NCBI GenBank assembly: GCA_029568995.1
Contig: JAKPYU010000363.1
Location: 1-44,540, forward strand
Direction of reading: 5' to 3'
Length of the DNA: 44,540 bases
From: Candidatus Omnitrophota bacterium
GTDB lineage: Bacteria; Hinthialibacterota; Hinthialibacteria; Hinthialibacterales; JAKPRU01
A program made the translations under genes and the position numbers. Under the pieces are notes generated by a model, which saw nothing but the letters and a program-made list of their open reading frames with translations, was not told the origin of the DNA and searched no databases. Below, one piece after another: positions 1-7,899 of this stretch (positions are counted from its first letter, which is position 1; each line of letters begins with the position of its first letter).

Positions 1-2
1 TG

Positions 3-431
3 AACTACATCCAATCCGTGCAGGATATGGAATTGCGTCGCCGGGGATCGTCGCTGGATGAGGCGACGCAGGCCAATCAGAATCTCGTCGGCCAGAACCA
101 GATTCGCGCGGAAGAGGAAACTCGTCTCACCCTTGTTCTGGATGAGATTGCGAAACGCGAGAATCTGGAAGTATCCGAAGAAGAATATCGAATCTACGTG
201 TCCAACTTGGCGCGTCGCGAGAACGCGGATCCGGCCTGGTACCTGCGCCGGATTGAGGAGCAGGATCTCCATGCGTACTACCAGCGGAACGCCCTGGAGG
301 AGAAGGTTGTGAATTTCCTGCTGATTCCTCCTGAGGACCGAGTGCCTGCACCGGCCGCCGAACAGGAAGCGGAGGAACCCCAGGCAACTGTCCCAACCGA
401 GACGCCTGAATCGACCGGGGATGAGAAATAA
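3..431 (+). CDS. tig: Trigger factor, C-terminal part (5' end outside window)
   Basis: The reading frame is open from the window edge and ends in TAA at 429-431, giving the last 142 residues. Trigger factor is the ribosome-bound chaperone and prolyl isomerase; only its helical C-terminal substrate-binding arms are seen here. The helices have the family pattern ([15 protein letters not shown], then [12 protein letters not shown], then [12 protein letters not shown]). The last 35 or so residues are a Pro/Glu/Ala-rich disordered tail, longer than usual. The identification rests on these helices and on the classic order tig-clpP-clpX. The PPIase domain lies upstream of the window and cannot be checked. 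The clpP start follows 11 bases downstream, so the two are probably co-transcribed. Confidence 0.85.
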   Translation, partial: NYIQSVQDMELRRRGSSLDEATQANQNLVGQNQIRAEEETRLTLVLDEIAKRENLEVSEEEYRIYVSNLARRENADPAWYLRRIEEQDLHAYYQRNALEEKVVNFLLIPPEDRVPAPAAEQEAEEPQATVPTETPESTGDEK

Positions 432-442
432 GGAGACGGACA

Positions 443-1069
443 GTGGTACTGGTCCCGATGGTGGTGGAACAGAGCAATCGGGGTGAACGCGCCTACGATA
501 TTTATTCCCGGTTGCTGAAAGATCGCATCATATTCCTCGGTGCTCCCATCGAGGATCATGTTGCCAATCTGGTGATCGCCCAAATGCTTTTTTTGCAGGC
601 GGAGGATCCCGATAAGGATATTCAGCTGTATATTAACAGTATGGGTGGTTCCGTTTCGGCGGGAATGGCCATCTATGATACAATGCAATATGTGAAACCG
701 GCTGTGGCGACAACCTGCATGGGGATGGCGGCCAGCATGGGAGCGGTTCTCCTGGCGGCAGGGGAACCGGGAAAGCGGTTTGCCCTTCCCAATGCCCGGG
801 TGATGATTCATCAGCCCATGGGCGGATTTCAGGGACCGGCAACCGATATCGAGATCCGGGCACGTGAGATCCTGGAGATCAAGGAGCGGCTTAACCGTAT
901 CCTGGCCCACCACACCGGGCAGCCGATCGAGCGGATCGTGGAGGACTCGGACCGGGATTTTTTCATGTCGGCGGATGAGGCAAAAGAGTACGGACTGATT
1001 GATTCGATTTATACACCGAAGAAGAAGGGCACGCCGGATGCCAAGAAGAATGGCGGCAGTTCTGCGTGA
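443..1069 (+). CDS. clpP: ATP-dependent Clp protease proteolytic subunit ClpP
   Basis: Serine peptidase of family S14, forming the tetradecameric proteolytic chamber that works with ClpX. The 208-residue length is typical. The catalytic triad is visible: Ser98 in [11 protein letters not shown], His123 in [11 protein letters not shown] and Asp172 in DSDRDFF. The start is GTG 443, preceded by AAGGAG at 430-435 with a seven-base spacer, overlapping the tig stop region. The N-terminus ([21 protein letters not shown]) matches the usual processed ClpP start, so little propeptide is present. It lies between tig and clpX and is very probably in one operon with them. Nothing unusual is seen. Confidence 0.97.
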   Translation: MVLVPMVVEQSNRGERAYDIYSRLLKDRIIFLGAPIEDHVANLVIAQMLFLQAEDPDKDIQLYINSMGGSVSAGMAIYDTMQYVKPAVATTCMGMAASMGAVLLAAGEPGKRFALPNARVMIHQPMGGFQGPATDIEIRAREILEIKERLNRILAHHTGQPIERIVEDSDRDFFMSADEAKEYGLIDSIYTPKKKGTPDAKKNGGSSA

Positions 1070-1139
1070 GAGGCTCCTTCAAGCCTGAACGGTATTCACC
1101 ACGGGATAACCGAGCCACAAACCAAACCGGGGAAGTCCG

Positions 1140-2399
1140 ATGGATTACAAAGGCAGAAGCAAACCGCTTTATTGTTCGTTCTGCGGAAAGCATCAAGACG
1201 AAGTCAAGAAGCTGATCGCAGGCCCGCCTCAGAAACATTCCTCCCAGCCGGCCTATATCTGCAACGAATGTGTTCTGCTCTGTAACAGTGTTCTCGATGA
1301 GGAAATTGAAGTCGAGATGCGGGATTTTCCCAAGCCTCGGGAACTCAAAGAGGGCCTGGATCAATACGTCATCGGGCAGGAAAGCACGAAACGGACCGTC
1401 TCCGTGGCGGTGTATAACCACTTCAAGCGTGTGCGCTACCATGAGGCGATCTCCAGCGATGTGGAATTGCAGAAAAGCAATATCCTCCTGATCGGCCCCA
1501 CCGGCGTCGGCAAGACTCTCATCGCCCAAACCATGGCGAAAATCCTCAACGTCCCGTTCACCATTGTGGACGCGACCACACTCACCGAGGCCGGGTATGT
1601 GGGCGAAGATGTGGAGAACATCATTCTCCGGCTCCTCATGGCCACCGGCTACAATGTTGAAAAGGCTGAAAAGGGGATTATCTACATTGATGAAATCGAC
1701 AAGATTGCCCGGACCACCCAGAATGTGTCCATCACCCGCGATGTATCCGGGGAGGGTGTGCAGCAGGCACTCCTGAAAATCATAGAGGGCACAGTCTGTA
1801 ACGTACCCCCGCAGGGCGGGCGAAAACATCCACACCAGGAGTTCATCCAGGTGAATACGCAGGATATCCTGTTCATTTGCGGCGGCGCGTTTGTCGGGTT
1901 GGATAAGATCATTGAACGTCGTGTCGGGCGCAAGGTGATCGGATTCGGCACTGAGGAGGGCGAGCTGAGCGCCCTTCTGGACAACAATGTCCTGGCGGCG
2001 GTGGAACCGGAGGATCTGCTGAAATTCGGCATGATTCCCGAATTCGTGGGCCGATTCTCCTGCCTGGCTTCGCTGGAAGAGTTGGACAGAGATGCGCTAT
2101 TGAAGATTCTGACCGAACCGAAGAATGCCGTCTGTAAGCAGTTCAAGAAGCTGCTGGAATTTGAGGGGGTCCAACTTGAGTTCACTTCGGAGGCGCTGGA
2201 GGAAATCGCGGAACAGGCACTCAAACGAAAGACCGGCGCTCGCGGATTGCGGGCGATCCTGGAAAAGGTCATGCTGAATGTCATGTATGATCTTCCGTCG
2301 ATGGCCGGAATCAGCAAGTGTGTTATCACCCGTGAGGTGGTGACGCGGCAATCGGAACCGCTCCTCGTATATGAAGACCAGGCGGAAACCGCCTCGTAA
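1140..2399 (+). CDS. clpX: ATP-dependent Clp protease ATP-binding subunit ClpX
   Basis: AAA+ unfoldase that delivers substrates to ClpP. The order is an N-terminal zinc-binding domain (Cys12, Cys15, Cys41, Cys44), Walker A GPTGVGKT at 119-126, pore loop GYVG at 152-155, Walker B IYIDE at 181-185 and the IGF loop at 267-269 that docks on ClpP. The C-terminal small AAA domain (about 310-410) carries TGARGLR. Length 419 is normal. The start is ATG 1140, 70 bases after clpP, with a GGGGAAG-type ribosome site. It is intact, with all motifs present, so a working ClpXP pair is expected. Confidence 0.98.
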   Translation: MDYKGRSKPLYCSFCGKHQDEVKKLIAGPPQKHSSQPAYICNECVLLCNSVLDEEIEVEMRDFPKPRELKEGLDQYVIGQESTKRTVSVAVYNHFKRVRYHEAISSDVELQKSNILLIGPTGVGKTLIAQTMAKILNVPFTIVDATTLTEAGYVGEDVENIILRLLMATGYNVEKAEKGIIYIDEIDKIARTTQNVSITRDVSGEGVQQALLKIIEGTVCNVPPQGGRKHPHQEFIQVNTQDILFICGGAFVGLDKIIERRVGRKVIGFGTEEGELSALLDNNVLAAVEPEDLLKFGMIPEFVGRFSCLASLEELDRDALLKILTEPKNAVCKQFKKLLEFEGVQLEFTSEALEEIAEQALKRKTGARGLRAILEKVMLNVMYDLPSMAGISKCVITREVVTRQSEPLLVYEDQAETAS

Positions 2400-2422
2400 A
2401 CGAATCCCGGGGGAAACAAATC

Positions 2423-2971
2423 GTGCGCAAATTTCAGGTTGGTGAGACCGTTGTCAAGCCGGGTTTGGGCCTCTGCAAAATCAAGGCGATCCAGAAAATG
2501 CAGGTGGATGGCGCGGACTGCGAGCTCTATGTCCTTCAGGCGGGTGAGGTCAAAGTAATGGTTCCGCTATCCGCCGCACACACCGGCGGTCTTCGTGCCC
2601 CCATGGACACCGAACTCGCGGAAAAAGTACTCGGCACTGTCGCGGAACCGATTTTCCTGGAAGAAGATCAGGACGAAACCCCGCAATTGTACTCGATCGA
2701 TATCGATCAGGCTCGCGACCAGGTCAAGCGACGAGACCCGGTCGAACTGGCCGAGATCGTCCGACGGCTATTCAATAAGGCTAAGGTAGAGGATCTATCC
2801 AAATACGAGCAGGAAATCTACTCCCAGAGCATGAATATGCTCGGAGATGAAATTGCTCATCTCGAACATACCACCCGCATGAAAATTACTCACCGTATCC
2901 GCACGCTGCTCGGCGAGGCGCGCAAACAACGCAAATCCAAATTCGAATCCCCCCTCGGTCCCAGGGGCTGA
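2423..2971 (+). CDS. carD: CarD/CdnL-family RNA polymerase-binding transcription regulator
   Basis: CarD-family proteins bind the RNAP beta subunit through an N-terminal Tudor-like domain and stabilise open complexes, often at rRNA promoters. Residues 1-60 show the family pattern: FQVGETVVKPGLGLCKI, then YVLQAGEVKVMVPL and TGGLRAPM. The rest (about 75-182) is all-helical, ending in a basic tail with TRMKITHRIRTLLGEARK. The usual helical-domain core is present, including a run matching the conserved LAEIVRRL. The start is GTG 2423 behind GGGGGA at 2408-2413. It follows clpX by 23 bases, so it is probably co-transcribed with the Clp genes. The 182-residue length is typical; assignment to the family is firm, but the exact subgroup (CarD or CdnL) is not. 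Confidence 0.85.
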   Translation: MRKFQVGETVVKPGLGLCKIKAIQKMQVDGADCELYVLQAGEVKVMVPLSAAHTGGLRAPMDTELAEKVLGTVAEPIFLEEDQDETPQLYSIDIDQARDQVKRRDPVELAEIVRRLFNKAKVEDLSKYEQEIYSQSMNMLGDEIAHLEHTTRMKITHRIRTLLGEARKQRKSKFESPLGPRG

Positions 2972-2990
2972 AAAAAACATCCAAAATTAC

Positions 2991-3019
2991 TTGACGCCAC
3001 ACAGCGAATGCGATATATT
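2991..3019 (+). promoter_or_regulatory. Sigma-70-type promoter
   Basis: TTGACG at 2991-2996 and TATATT at 3014-3019 are separated by exactly 17 bases. A start near 3026 is expected. The nearest annotated gene downstream is the exported protein starting at 3406, so the leader would be about 380 bases. Confidence 0.7.
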
Positions 3020-3030
3020 AAGAGACAGTG

Positions 3031-3162
3031 ATGGTCCGCCTGTCGCATAGGACATGGAAAAGGGAGGAAAGTCATGAGGAAATTACCCTGAACCTGGAGG
3101 GCCGGAAGCGGAAGGATGTCCGCATCCGGGTCCCCCCGCGCGAGCAAACAAACACGAAATAA
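3031..3162 (+). CDS. Possible 43-residue small protein in a leader
   Basis: An ATG-started frame of 43 codons begins about five bases after the start site predicted from the promoter at 2991-3019, so it would be nearly leaderless; there is no good ribosome site in front of it. The translation is protein-like, with EEITLNLEGRKRKDVRIRV in the middle, highly charged and basic, with no hydrophobic segment. I do not recognise it. In another frame, AGGGAGG (3061-3067) is followed by ATG 3074 and a five-residue MRKLP peptide, which could be a leader peptide instead. Either reading is uncertain, and the region may simply be untranslated leader RNA. Confidence 0.3.
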   Translation: MVRLSHRTWKREESHEEITLNLEGRKRKDVRIRVPPREQTNTK

Positions 3163-3193
3163 CCTGAAGAAGAACGTCAGGGGTATGTCCCCG

Positions 3194-3263
3194 TGAGGCT
3201 GATGCGTCTCCATTGCACATCCCTGGCGGAAACAGAGCCTCAGAACGCCATTTGAGAATGGCG
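3194..3263 (+). promoter_or_regulatory. Structured leader: two adjacent hairpins
   Basis: TGAGGCT (3194-3200) pairs with AGCCTCA (3236-3242), enclosing 35 bases. Directly after it, CGCCATT (3246-3252) pairs with AATGGCG (3257-3263) around a TGAG loop. A near-perfect ribosome-binding sequence, GGAGGTGAT, follows at 3281-3289. I do not recognise a known riboswitch class. The element lies between the promoter at 2991 and the exported-protein gene at 3406 and may control it. Confidence 0.4.
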
Positions 3264-3405
3264 GGGATAGTGGTGTGTATGGAGGTGATGAATATAGTGA
3301 ACACGATATTTCCTCTTGTGTCGGACATCGGCGTTATTTCACATTGGCAAAAGTCGAAACGAGACCATTTGTTCGGACAAACGTATATCAAGGGAGAACA
3401 CCATC

Positions 3406-4614
3406 ATGAAAACAGATCAGACGATTTCCCATTCGATGGGCGGAAAAACGAACCTGTTCCTTGTCGCGGCAACGATCTGCCTGTTTGTGTGTGCAGAGGA
3501 CGCGATGGGACAGATCACAGCGGAGATCACCGAGCTGAATCTGAATTCCGGAAATAACTACAATATGAAATGGGGCGTGGACAAGAGAGTGATTGTCGCC
3601 CCCCAGTGGGTGAAGGACACCACATCGGAGCCTGTGTTTTATCCGATGACCAGCGCAATCAATGTGTGTCCGAAATTCGAATTGAGCGAGCCCTGGGGTT
3701 CGGTTGCGGGGACCGCGCGTGTCTGCGCAACGGACACCATCAGCGGCATTACGGTTCCGGTGAGTTCCACACCGATTCCGGCGTATGCCACTGAGTTTTC
3801 AATTGAGACGCAGACAATTGCTCATGCCGACCAATTGACCGATTCCATGATCGGGGGTGAGACACTCAACTTCAACTGGAAGTACTCGTTCGATGGTGGG
3901 TATACCTGGCAGGACGCGGGTACGACGAGCAATTTCTGCTATGTCACTTTTGACCTGCCTACCGCGCCGTGGTCGACGAACGGATATGACGGGATTCCCG
4001 TGTACGTCGAAATGATGGATTACGCCTGTTCCGCGATGTCGGGAGCCACGGATGAGTTCAGTGCCATTCAGAAACTCACCATGGGAACCGCCGGGTTTAT
4101 GATCTATCACTCGACAATGCATTACACGGGCGGGGGTTACAAAGACAGCCTTTACGTAGGGGAATTTGTGAAGGACTGCAACGGATATACGAGTGGACCT
4201 GCCGAGGGAGATGATTGCAGGGATTTTTCGTGCGTCGCGGATTCGTTGGGAGCAGCTGTGGGACTCGACGAAAAAGACGTTCAGATTGTTGCGATATGCC
4301 GGAGTGTCACCCCATATTGGTTTTCAACTCGGCCCGTGAAGCCTGCCGGGCAGAGTGTCTCAGGTGCGACTAATTGGGCATTTCACGAAGTGAACTACAT
4401 ACCGGCCCCAGGGACATGGATGATGAGTGATGGTAGTCTCCTTCTTGACGGCGATGATAACGACGGCAATGGATGGACCAGCCCCGGCATTCTTGCGAAC
4501 TACGACCTTGACTGGGATGACTATGTGTACAAGTTAAGTACACTCACTCTTGCATATATTGGCTATTGGGATTGTTGTTCCTTGAATGAAGGGATAAGGC
4601 CATGGGCTCCATAA
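3406..4614 (+). CDS. Exported protein of unknown function, 402 residues
   Basis: I chose ATG 3406 over the upstream in-frame start because AAGGGAGAA lies at 3390-3398 and because a clear Sec signal peptide then begins (hydrophobic NLFLVAATICLFVCA, likely cleaved after DAMGQ). The mature protein is acidic with scattered Cys (about ten), many Tyr/Trp/Thr, and a DGDDNDGNG stretch near residue 350 that looks like an acidic or calcium-binding loop. A middle part with WKYSFDGGYTWQDAGTTS suggests a beta-sandwich fold. No catalytic motif is recognised. The next gene, also exported and also unknown, starts 83 bases later. A surface or periplasmic role is inferred only from the signal. Confidence 0.75.
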   Translation: MKTDQTISHSMGGKTNLFLVAATICLFVCAEDAMGQITAEITELNLNSGNNYNMKWGVDKRVIVAPQWVKDTTSEPVFYPMTSAINVCPKFELSEPWGSVAGTARVCATDTISGITVPVSSTPIPAYATEFSIETQTIAHADQLTDSMIGGETLNFNWKYSFDGGYTWQDAGTTSNFCYVTFDLPTAPWSTNGYDGIPVYVEMMDYACSAMSGATDEFSAIQKLTMGTAGFMIYHSTMHYTGGGYKDSLYVGEFVKDCNGYTSGPAEGDDCRDFSCVADSLGAAVGLDEKDVQIVAICRSVTPYWFSTRPVKPAGQSVSGATNWAFHEVNYIPAPGTWMMSDGSLLLDGDDNDGNGWTSPGILANYDLDWDDYVYKLSTLTLAYIGYWDCCSLNEGIRPWAP

Positions 4615-4697
4615 CAACACCCACAAAAAGAGATTTCGCGAAAATCGCTAAGACAAGACCCGGACCACGAGTGATGTCTTGACAAAGGAGATCTGAA

Positions 4698-5720
4698 ATG
4701 ACACTCACCAAAAGACCATCTCACATTGTTCTTATTTCATTTCTATTGACCTTGTTATCTGGGATCTGCTACGGCAAGCCACTTCCAAGTCCCCTTGGAG
4801 CATATTGGGTTCCCGATCCGGATTTCGATGAATCCTCCGGATTGCTCAGGCTGCCGTGGGGGATTGTGCCGTTGCGGGACTCCGGAAGACCGCTTGTGAC
4901 GGGGATTGATCTGGACAAGGTGTTCAGCCGGTATGTTACGGATTATGACCGATTCGAGAGAAGTCCGATGGGACCTCTTGCTTCCGGCATGATTTGGCGG
5001 TGGCGTGTCAAACCGCTCGCGGATGACCCGGAAACCAAATACTATTGGGGATCAAAGCGGAAGGACCCCTATTTCAAGAGATCCATTCGACTCGATATCG
5101 GCGTTTTCCGTTCCCACTATGAGGCACTTGTCGGGGCTACTTTTTATCTCACAAGTCAGCAGGCCTATACCCCGATGGATGAGCTAAATCCCAATGATCC
5201 GGGATTCGTTTCATGGGGGGGAGGAACTTACTTTGTCCGAGACAACGTGTTCTACTCCCTGTCTATGTCTCCGGAACTCAATCCCGCACCATTGGAGCAG
5301 TTTCACAAGGAGCTAATCAGCGGGGCGGAAGGGATCACAAAAGGTGCGGAGGTACCTGTTCCCGTCATTATCGGGGACGGATTTCCTTCCGATATGACCG
5401 CTTTCAAGATCGATGGGAAACCTGCAGCACCGCTTGATGTCAAAGACCCTAACGGACGTCCTGTCTATTGCGATCTCTGGGTTGAGGCCACTGACGATCC
5501 ACTTCCTAACGTGCGAACTTCACCGCCACCAGGAGATTATGTCCCTCACAGGTCTCCGCAGATTCGTTGGGCGAAGCCCAACATGGTGGTCGTCGATGCT
5601 CCGGGCACAGCAAAGGTGGTGGACATCGCCGCTGTGGCTATGAATGATCTATGCTTGGTTTCAGTCTGGAGAACACGTGTGCGCATCGCGCCGCCGCCAG
5701 AAATCCAGCCAAAGGAATAA
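4698..5720 (+). CDS. Exported protein of unknown function, 340 residues
   Basis: A signal peptide is visible (hydrophobic HIVLISFLLTLLSGICYG, probable cleavage before KPLPSP). The start ATG 4698 has AAAGGAG at 4683-4689 in front of it. The mature chain is rich in Pro, Asp and Trp and has no recognised motif; it contains GLLRLPWGIVPLRDSGRPL and several DDP turns. It has no lipobox and no membrane segment after the signal. It lies 83 bases after the preceding exported protein, so the two are probably one unit. The function is unknown. Confidence 0.7.
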   Translation: MTLTKRPSHIVLISFLLTLLSGICYGKPLPSPLGAYWVPDPDFDESSGLLRLPWGIVPLRDSGRPLVTGIDLDKVFSRYVTDYDRFERSPMGPLASGMIWRWRVKPLADDPETKYYWGSKRKDPYFKRSIRLDIGVFRSHYEALVGATFYLTSQQAYTPMDELNPNDPGFVSWGGGTYFVRDNVFYSLSMSPELNPAPLEQFHKELISGAEGITKGAEVPVPVIIGDGFPSDMTAFKIDGKPAAPLDVKDPNGRPVYCDLWVEATDDPLPNVRTSPPPGDYVPHRSPQIRWAKPNMVVVDAPGTAKVVDIAAVAMNDLCLVSVWRTRVRIAPPPEIQPKE

Positions 5721-5741
5721 GCAGCCGGATTTCTTTCGACA

Positions 5742-5905
5742 GGCGGACGTTGCGTCCGCCGAGGGAGGGGCGAGGGTTCCATGACTCAGCGGGATCTTCG
5801 CCCTCCCGGACCGGGAAGGAAGTGTAGCCATGAGGGGAGGTGGCACGGGCGTCTCGCTCGTGACCGGCCTGGATTCCGGCTTTCGCCGGAATGACGGGGC
5901 ATGGC
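5742..5905. repeat. Block of four adjacent palindromes (REP-like)
   Basis: Four hairpins lie in a row in the gap between two genes. GGCGGAC (5742-5748) pairs with GTCCGCC (5754-5760). A GGGAGGGGCGAGG stretch near 5763-5780 pairs imperfectly with GGGATCTTCGCCCTCCC near 5790-5806. GGCACGGGCG is followed by CGCTCGTGACC near 5842-5864. TTCCGGC (5874-5880) pairs with GCCGGAA (5885-5891). A direct repeat CGGGGCATGG follows near 5896 and 5917. The last hairpin shares its core with the one at 42642-42669, and the second resembles the arms of the repeat at 16144-16210. Confidence 0.7.
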
Positions 5906-5989
5906 AGCCTTAGCGGGGCATGGTAGGATAAACTGGTGTAATGAGCCGGGAAGATTTCCCGCCAGTCCCCTGACAGGAAGGTTTCCGCC

Positions 5990-6874
5990 ATGAAATCCCT
6001 CATTTCGAAATCGTTGTTCTTTCTGTGCCTGGTCGGTATCGGTCTCACGGTATCCGCCCAGGATCAACAGTCCATTCAGGTGATGACCTTCAACATCCGG
6101 TACAACAATCCAAATGACGGAATCAATGCATGGCCGAACCGTAAGGATGCCGTGGCAAAGTCGATCGGCTCTCAGTACCGGGTCGATCTTGTCGGGATGC
6201 AGGAAGTATTGAAAGAACAATGTGCGGATCTGGAACAACGGCTGCCTGACTATGCCTGGATCGGGGTCGGACGGGATGACGGCAAAGAAGCCGGTGAGTT
6301 CTGCCCGATCTTCTATCGTAAGGAACGCTTCGACCTTCTGGATCATGCAACATTCTGGCTTTCGGAGACTCCGGAAATTGCGGGGAAAAAGGGATGGGAC
6401 GCAGCCTGCAACCGTGTGGTGACTTGGGGGAAATTCAAAGATCGACGGACTCAAAAAGAGTTCTATCACTTCAACACTCATTTCGATCACCGGGGAGAGA
6501 CCGCGCGAATCGAAAGCGCAAAACTGATCTGGCAGCGTGTTATGGATATTGCCGGAAAGACGCCCGCTATTGTCACGGGGGACCTGAATACACGAGAGAA
6601 CTCCACTCCTTATGCCATCCTCACAGGTAAAGAGCCGGTGGATGGTGTCCGATCCGACTTGCGGGACGCGCGATATGCCTCTGTCCACGGGCATGAAGGG
6701 CCGACTTCAACGTTCTCGAACTGGACTGAAATCGGCGAACCGGAAACGAAGATTGACTACATTTTTCTTCACGGCAATATCCGGGCATTGCGTCATCGTG
6801 TACTGACGGATCGCATAGAGGACCGTTTCCTGTCGGATCATTTGCCCGTGCTGGCGGAGATTGAGGTTCCGTGA
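5990..6874 (+). CDS. Exported endonuclease/exonuclease/phosphatase-family hydrolase
   Basis: Member of the DNase I-like EEP fold, which cleaves phosphodiesters or phosphomonoesters with a divalent metal. After a signal peptide (residues 1-23) the family motifs appear in order: Asn35 in MTFNIR, Glu72 in GMQEV, His164 in NTHFDH, Asp198 and Asn200 in VTGDLN, Asp256 in KIDYIF, and Asp283-His284 in SDHLPV. All catalytic positions are kept, so activity is likely. Length 294 is normal. The substrate cannot be told from sequence; exported members include phosphatases, sphingomyelinases and nucleases. It stands alone behind the palindrome block. The start is ATG 5990 after ACAGGAAGG. Confidence 0.88.
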   Translation: MKSLISKSLFFLCLVGIGLTVSAQDQQSIQVMTFNIRYNNPNDGINAWPNRKDAVAKSIGSQYRVDLVGMQEVLKEQCADLEQRLPDYAWIGVGRDDGKEAGEFCPIFYRKERFDLLDHATFWLSETPEIAGKKGWDAACNRVVTWGKFKDRRTQKEFYHFNTHFDHRGETARIESAKLIWQRVMDIAGKTPAIVTGDLNTRENSTPYAILTGKEPVDGVRSDLRDARYASVHGHEGPTSTFSNWTEIGEPETKIDYIFLHGNIRALRHRVLTDRIEDRFLSDHLPVLAEIEVP

Positions 6875-6909
6875 GGGAGTCTATCTCGCGGGACAACGCG
6901 AGTTCATGA

Positions 6910-6939
6910 TTGACGGATCCTCTCAGGGCGATGTATAAT
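6910..6939 (+). promoter_or_regulatory. Sigma-70-type promoter for the PIN-like gene pair
   Basis: TTGACG (6910-6915) and a perfect TATAAT (6934-6939) are 18 bases apart. The expected start near 6946 gives an 85-base leader to ATG 7031, with a small hairpin TGGCG/CGCCA at 6962-6977. It excludes the in-frame upstream start at 6944. Confidence 0.75.
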
Positions 6940-7030
6940 ACGATTGTTGGTGGAAGTCCTGTGGCGCAAAGTCGCCATGGGAAGACATTACGGACTCCAG
7001 TTGACCAAGACGAATTTGAGGGAACACATC

Positions 7031-7342
7031 ATGATTGAAGTAAGAGATGCGGTTGCAGCAGCAGCAGAAGCGGCCCGGAAGTTCTATGAAGGCAAGGATC
7101 TTCTCGACCTCCAGTTGGAGGAAGTCGAGTTGAGCGAGGACGAGAAATGCTGGCTGATCACTCTCGGACTTATACTTCCCAACCAGAATCCAGATTGTGA
7201 TGTCCGCAGGCTACGCCCGCTAACCGAGATCAGCCCGCTAGGCGCCTCAATGCAGGGCCAGAAGTATGAACGGAAGTATAAGATCTTCTCAGTTGATGCG
7301 GACACCGGGAATGTTATCTCGATGAAGATCCGCCAGATATGA
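7031..7342 (+). CDS. Small protein of unknown function, 103 residues, partner of PIN-like protein
   Basis: The start is ATG 7031 behind GAGGGA (7019-7024), supported by the promoter at 6910-6939. The chain opens with an Ala-rich helix (VRDAVAAAAEAARKFY), followed by LLDLQLEEVELSEDEKCWLITLG and a basic beta-rich end (KYERKYKIFSVDADTG). It resembles small PepSY-like or alpha+beta folds but I cannot place it in a family. It precedes the PIN-like gene by 47 bases on the same transcript, the arrangement of an antitoxin before its toxin. The role as antitoxin or modulator is inference only. Confidence 0.6.
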   Translation: MIEVRDAVAAAAEAARKFYEGKDLLDLQLEEVELSEDEKCWLITLGLILPNQNPDCDVRRLRPLTEISPLGASMQGQKYERKYKIFSVDADTGNVISMKIRQI

Positions 7343-7389
7343 ACGGGACAATTGAGTAACTCACCCATCGATACGCCAACCGAGGGATT

Positions 7390-7836
7390 TTGGTCGACAC
7401 AAATCTTCTCCTTCTCTGGTTCGTCGGTTCCCTCGATATCAAATTGGTCCCAGAGTTCAAGCGGACATGCCGATATGTTCCGGAGGACTACGATACGCTG
7501 GCATATTATCTCTCCTTATTCTCGCGTCGCGTTACCACTCCCAATATCCTGACCGAGGTTTCCAATCTGGCCGCCCAGCTTGGAAAAAGGTCGCAGGAGT
7601 TCTTCGAGACTGTTTTCTCAAAGAGCATTGGAGTTCTTGAGGAGCATTATGTCGGAAGCAATTCCGCAGCGGAGATATCACATTTCAGCGAGGTTGGCCT
7701 TACCGATTCAGCCATCATGTCGCTTGCGCGGGGGCAGTATCTTCTCCTGACAGACGATTTCAGACTGTCACAGATTTTCCAGAAAGAGGGTGGTGATGTG
7801 GTGAACTTTACCCATATAAGGCCGATCAACTGGTGA
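7390..7836 (+). CDS. PIN-like ribonuclease-fold protein
   Basis: The four acidic positions of a PIN domain are in order: Asp in MVDTNLLLLW at the N-terminus, Glu in PNILTEVSNL, Asp in GLTDSAIMSLA and Asp in LLTDDFRLSQ. PIN domains are metal-dependent RNases and usually the toxin of a pair. The 148-residue length fits. The start must be TTG 7390 (or ATT 7387), since a stop lies in frame at 7357-7359 and no ATG is available; the ribosome site GAGGG at 7382-7386 is unusually close to it. Translation may therefore be weak or coupled to the upstream gene, which would keep toxin levels low. Its neighbour at 7031 is the candidate partner. Confidence 0.72.
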   Translation: MVDTNLLLLWFVGSLDIKLVPEFKRTCRYVPEDYDTLAYYLSLFSRRVTTPNILTEVSNLAAQLGKRSQEFFETVFSKSIGVLEEHYVGSNSAAEISHFSEVGLTDSAIMSLARGQYLLLTDDFRLSQIFQKEGGDVVNFTHIRPINW

Positions 7837-7852
7837 GCCGCGATCCGGATTC

Positions 7853-7879
7853 TTTGAGGTGTCATATCGGCACCTCAAA
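7853..7879. terminator. Hairpin between convergent genes, probable terminator
   Basis: TTTGAGGTG (7853-7861) pairs perfectly with CACCTCAAA (7871-7879) around a nine-base loop. It lies between the end of the PIN-like gene (+) and the end of the zinc-ribbon gene (-). The U-tract is poor on both sides, so the assignment as terminator rests on position and stem strength. Confidence 0.45.
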
Positions 7880-7899
7880 AGGTCGTGCGGTCTTCGCTC

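Noticed and set aside
3061-3120. RNase P or SRP RNA in the leader at 3060-3120
   Set aside because: GAGGAAAGTC and GGCCGGAAG resemble parts of these RNAs, but the other conserved blocks (the ACAGAA and GGAAGGAAGCAGC parts) are missing.
3213-3557. Frame of 114 codons behind the near-perfect GGAGGTGAT
   Set aside because: It overlaps the start of the exported protein at 3406, whose signal peptide is clear, and its translation is His/Arg/Asp-rich and not protein-like.
6944-7030. Upstream extension of the small gene at 7031
   Set aside because: The predicted transcript start is near 6946, so this start would not be translated with a ribosome site.
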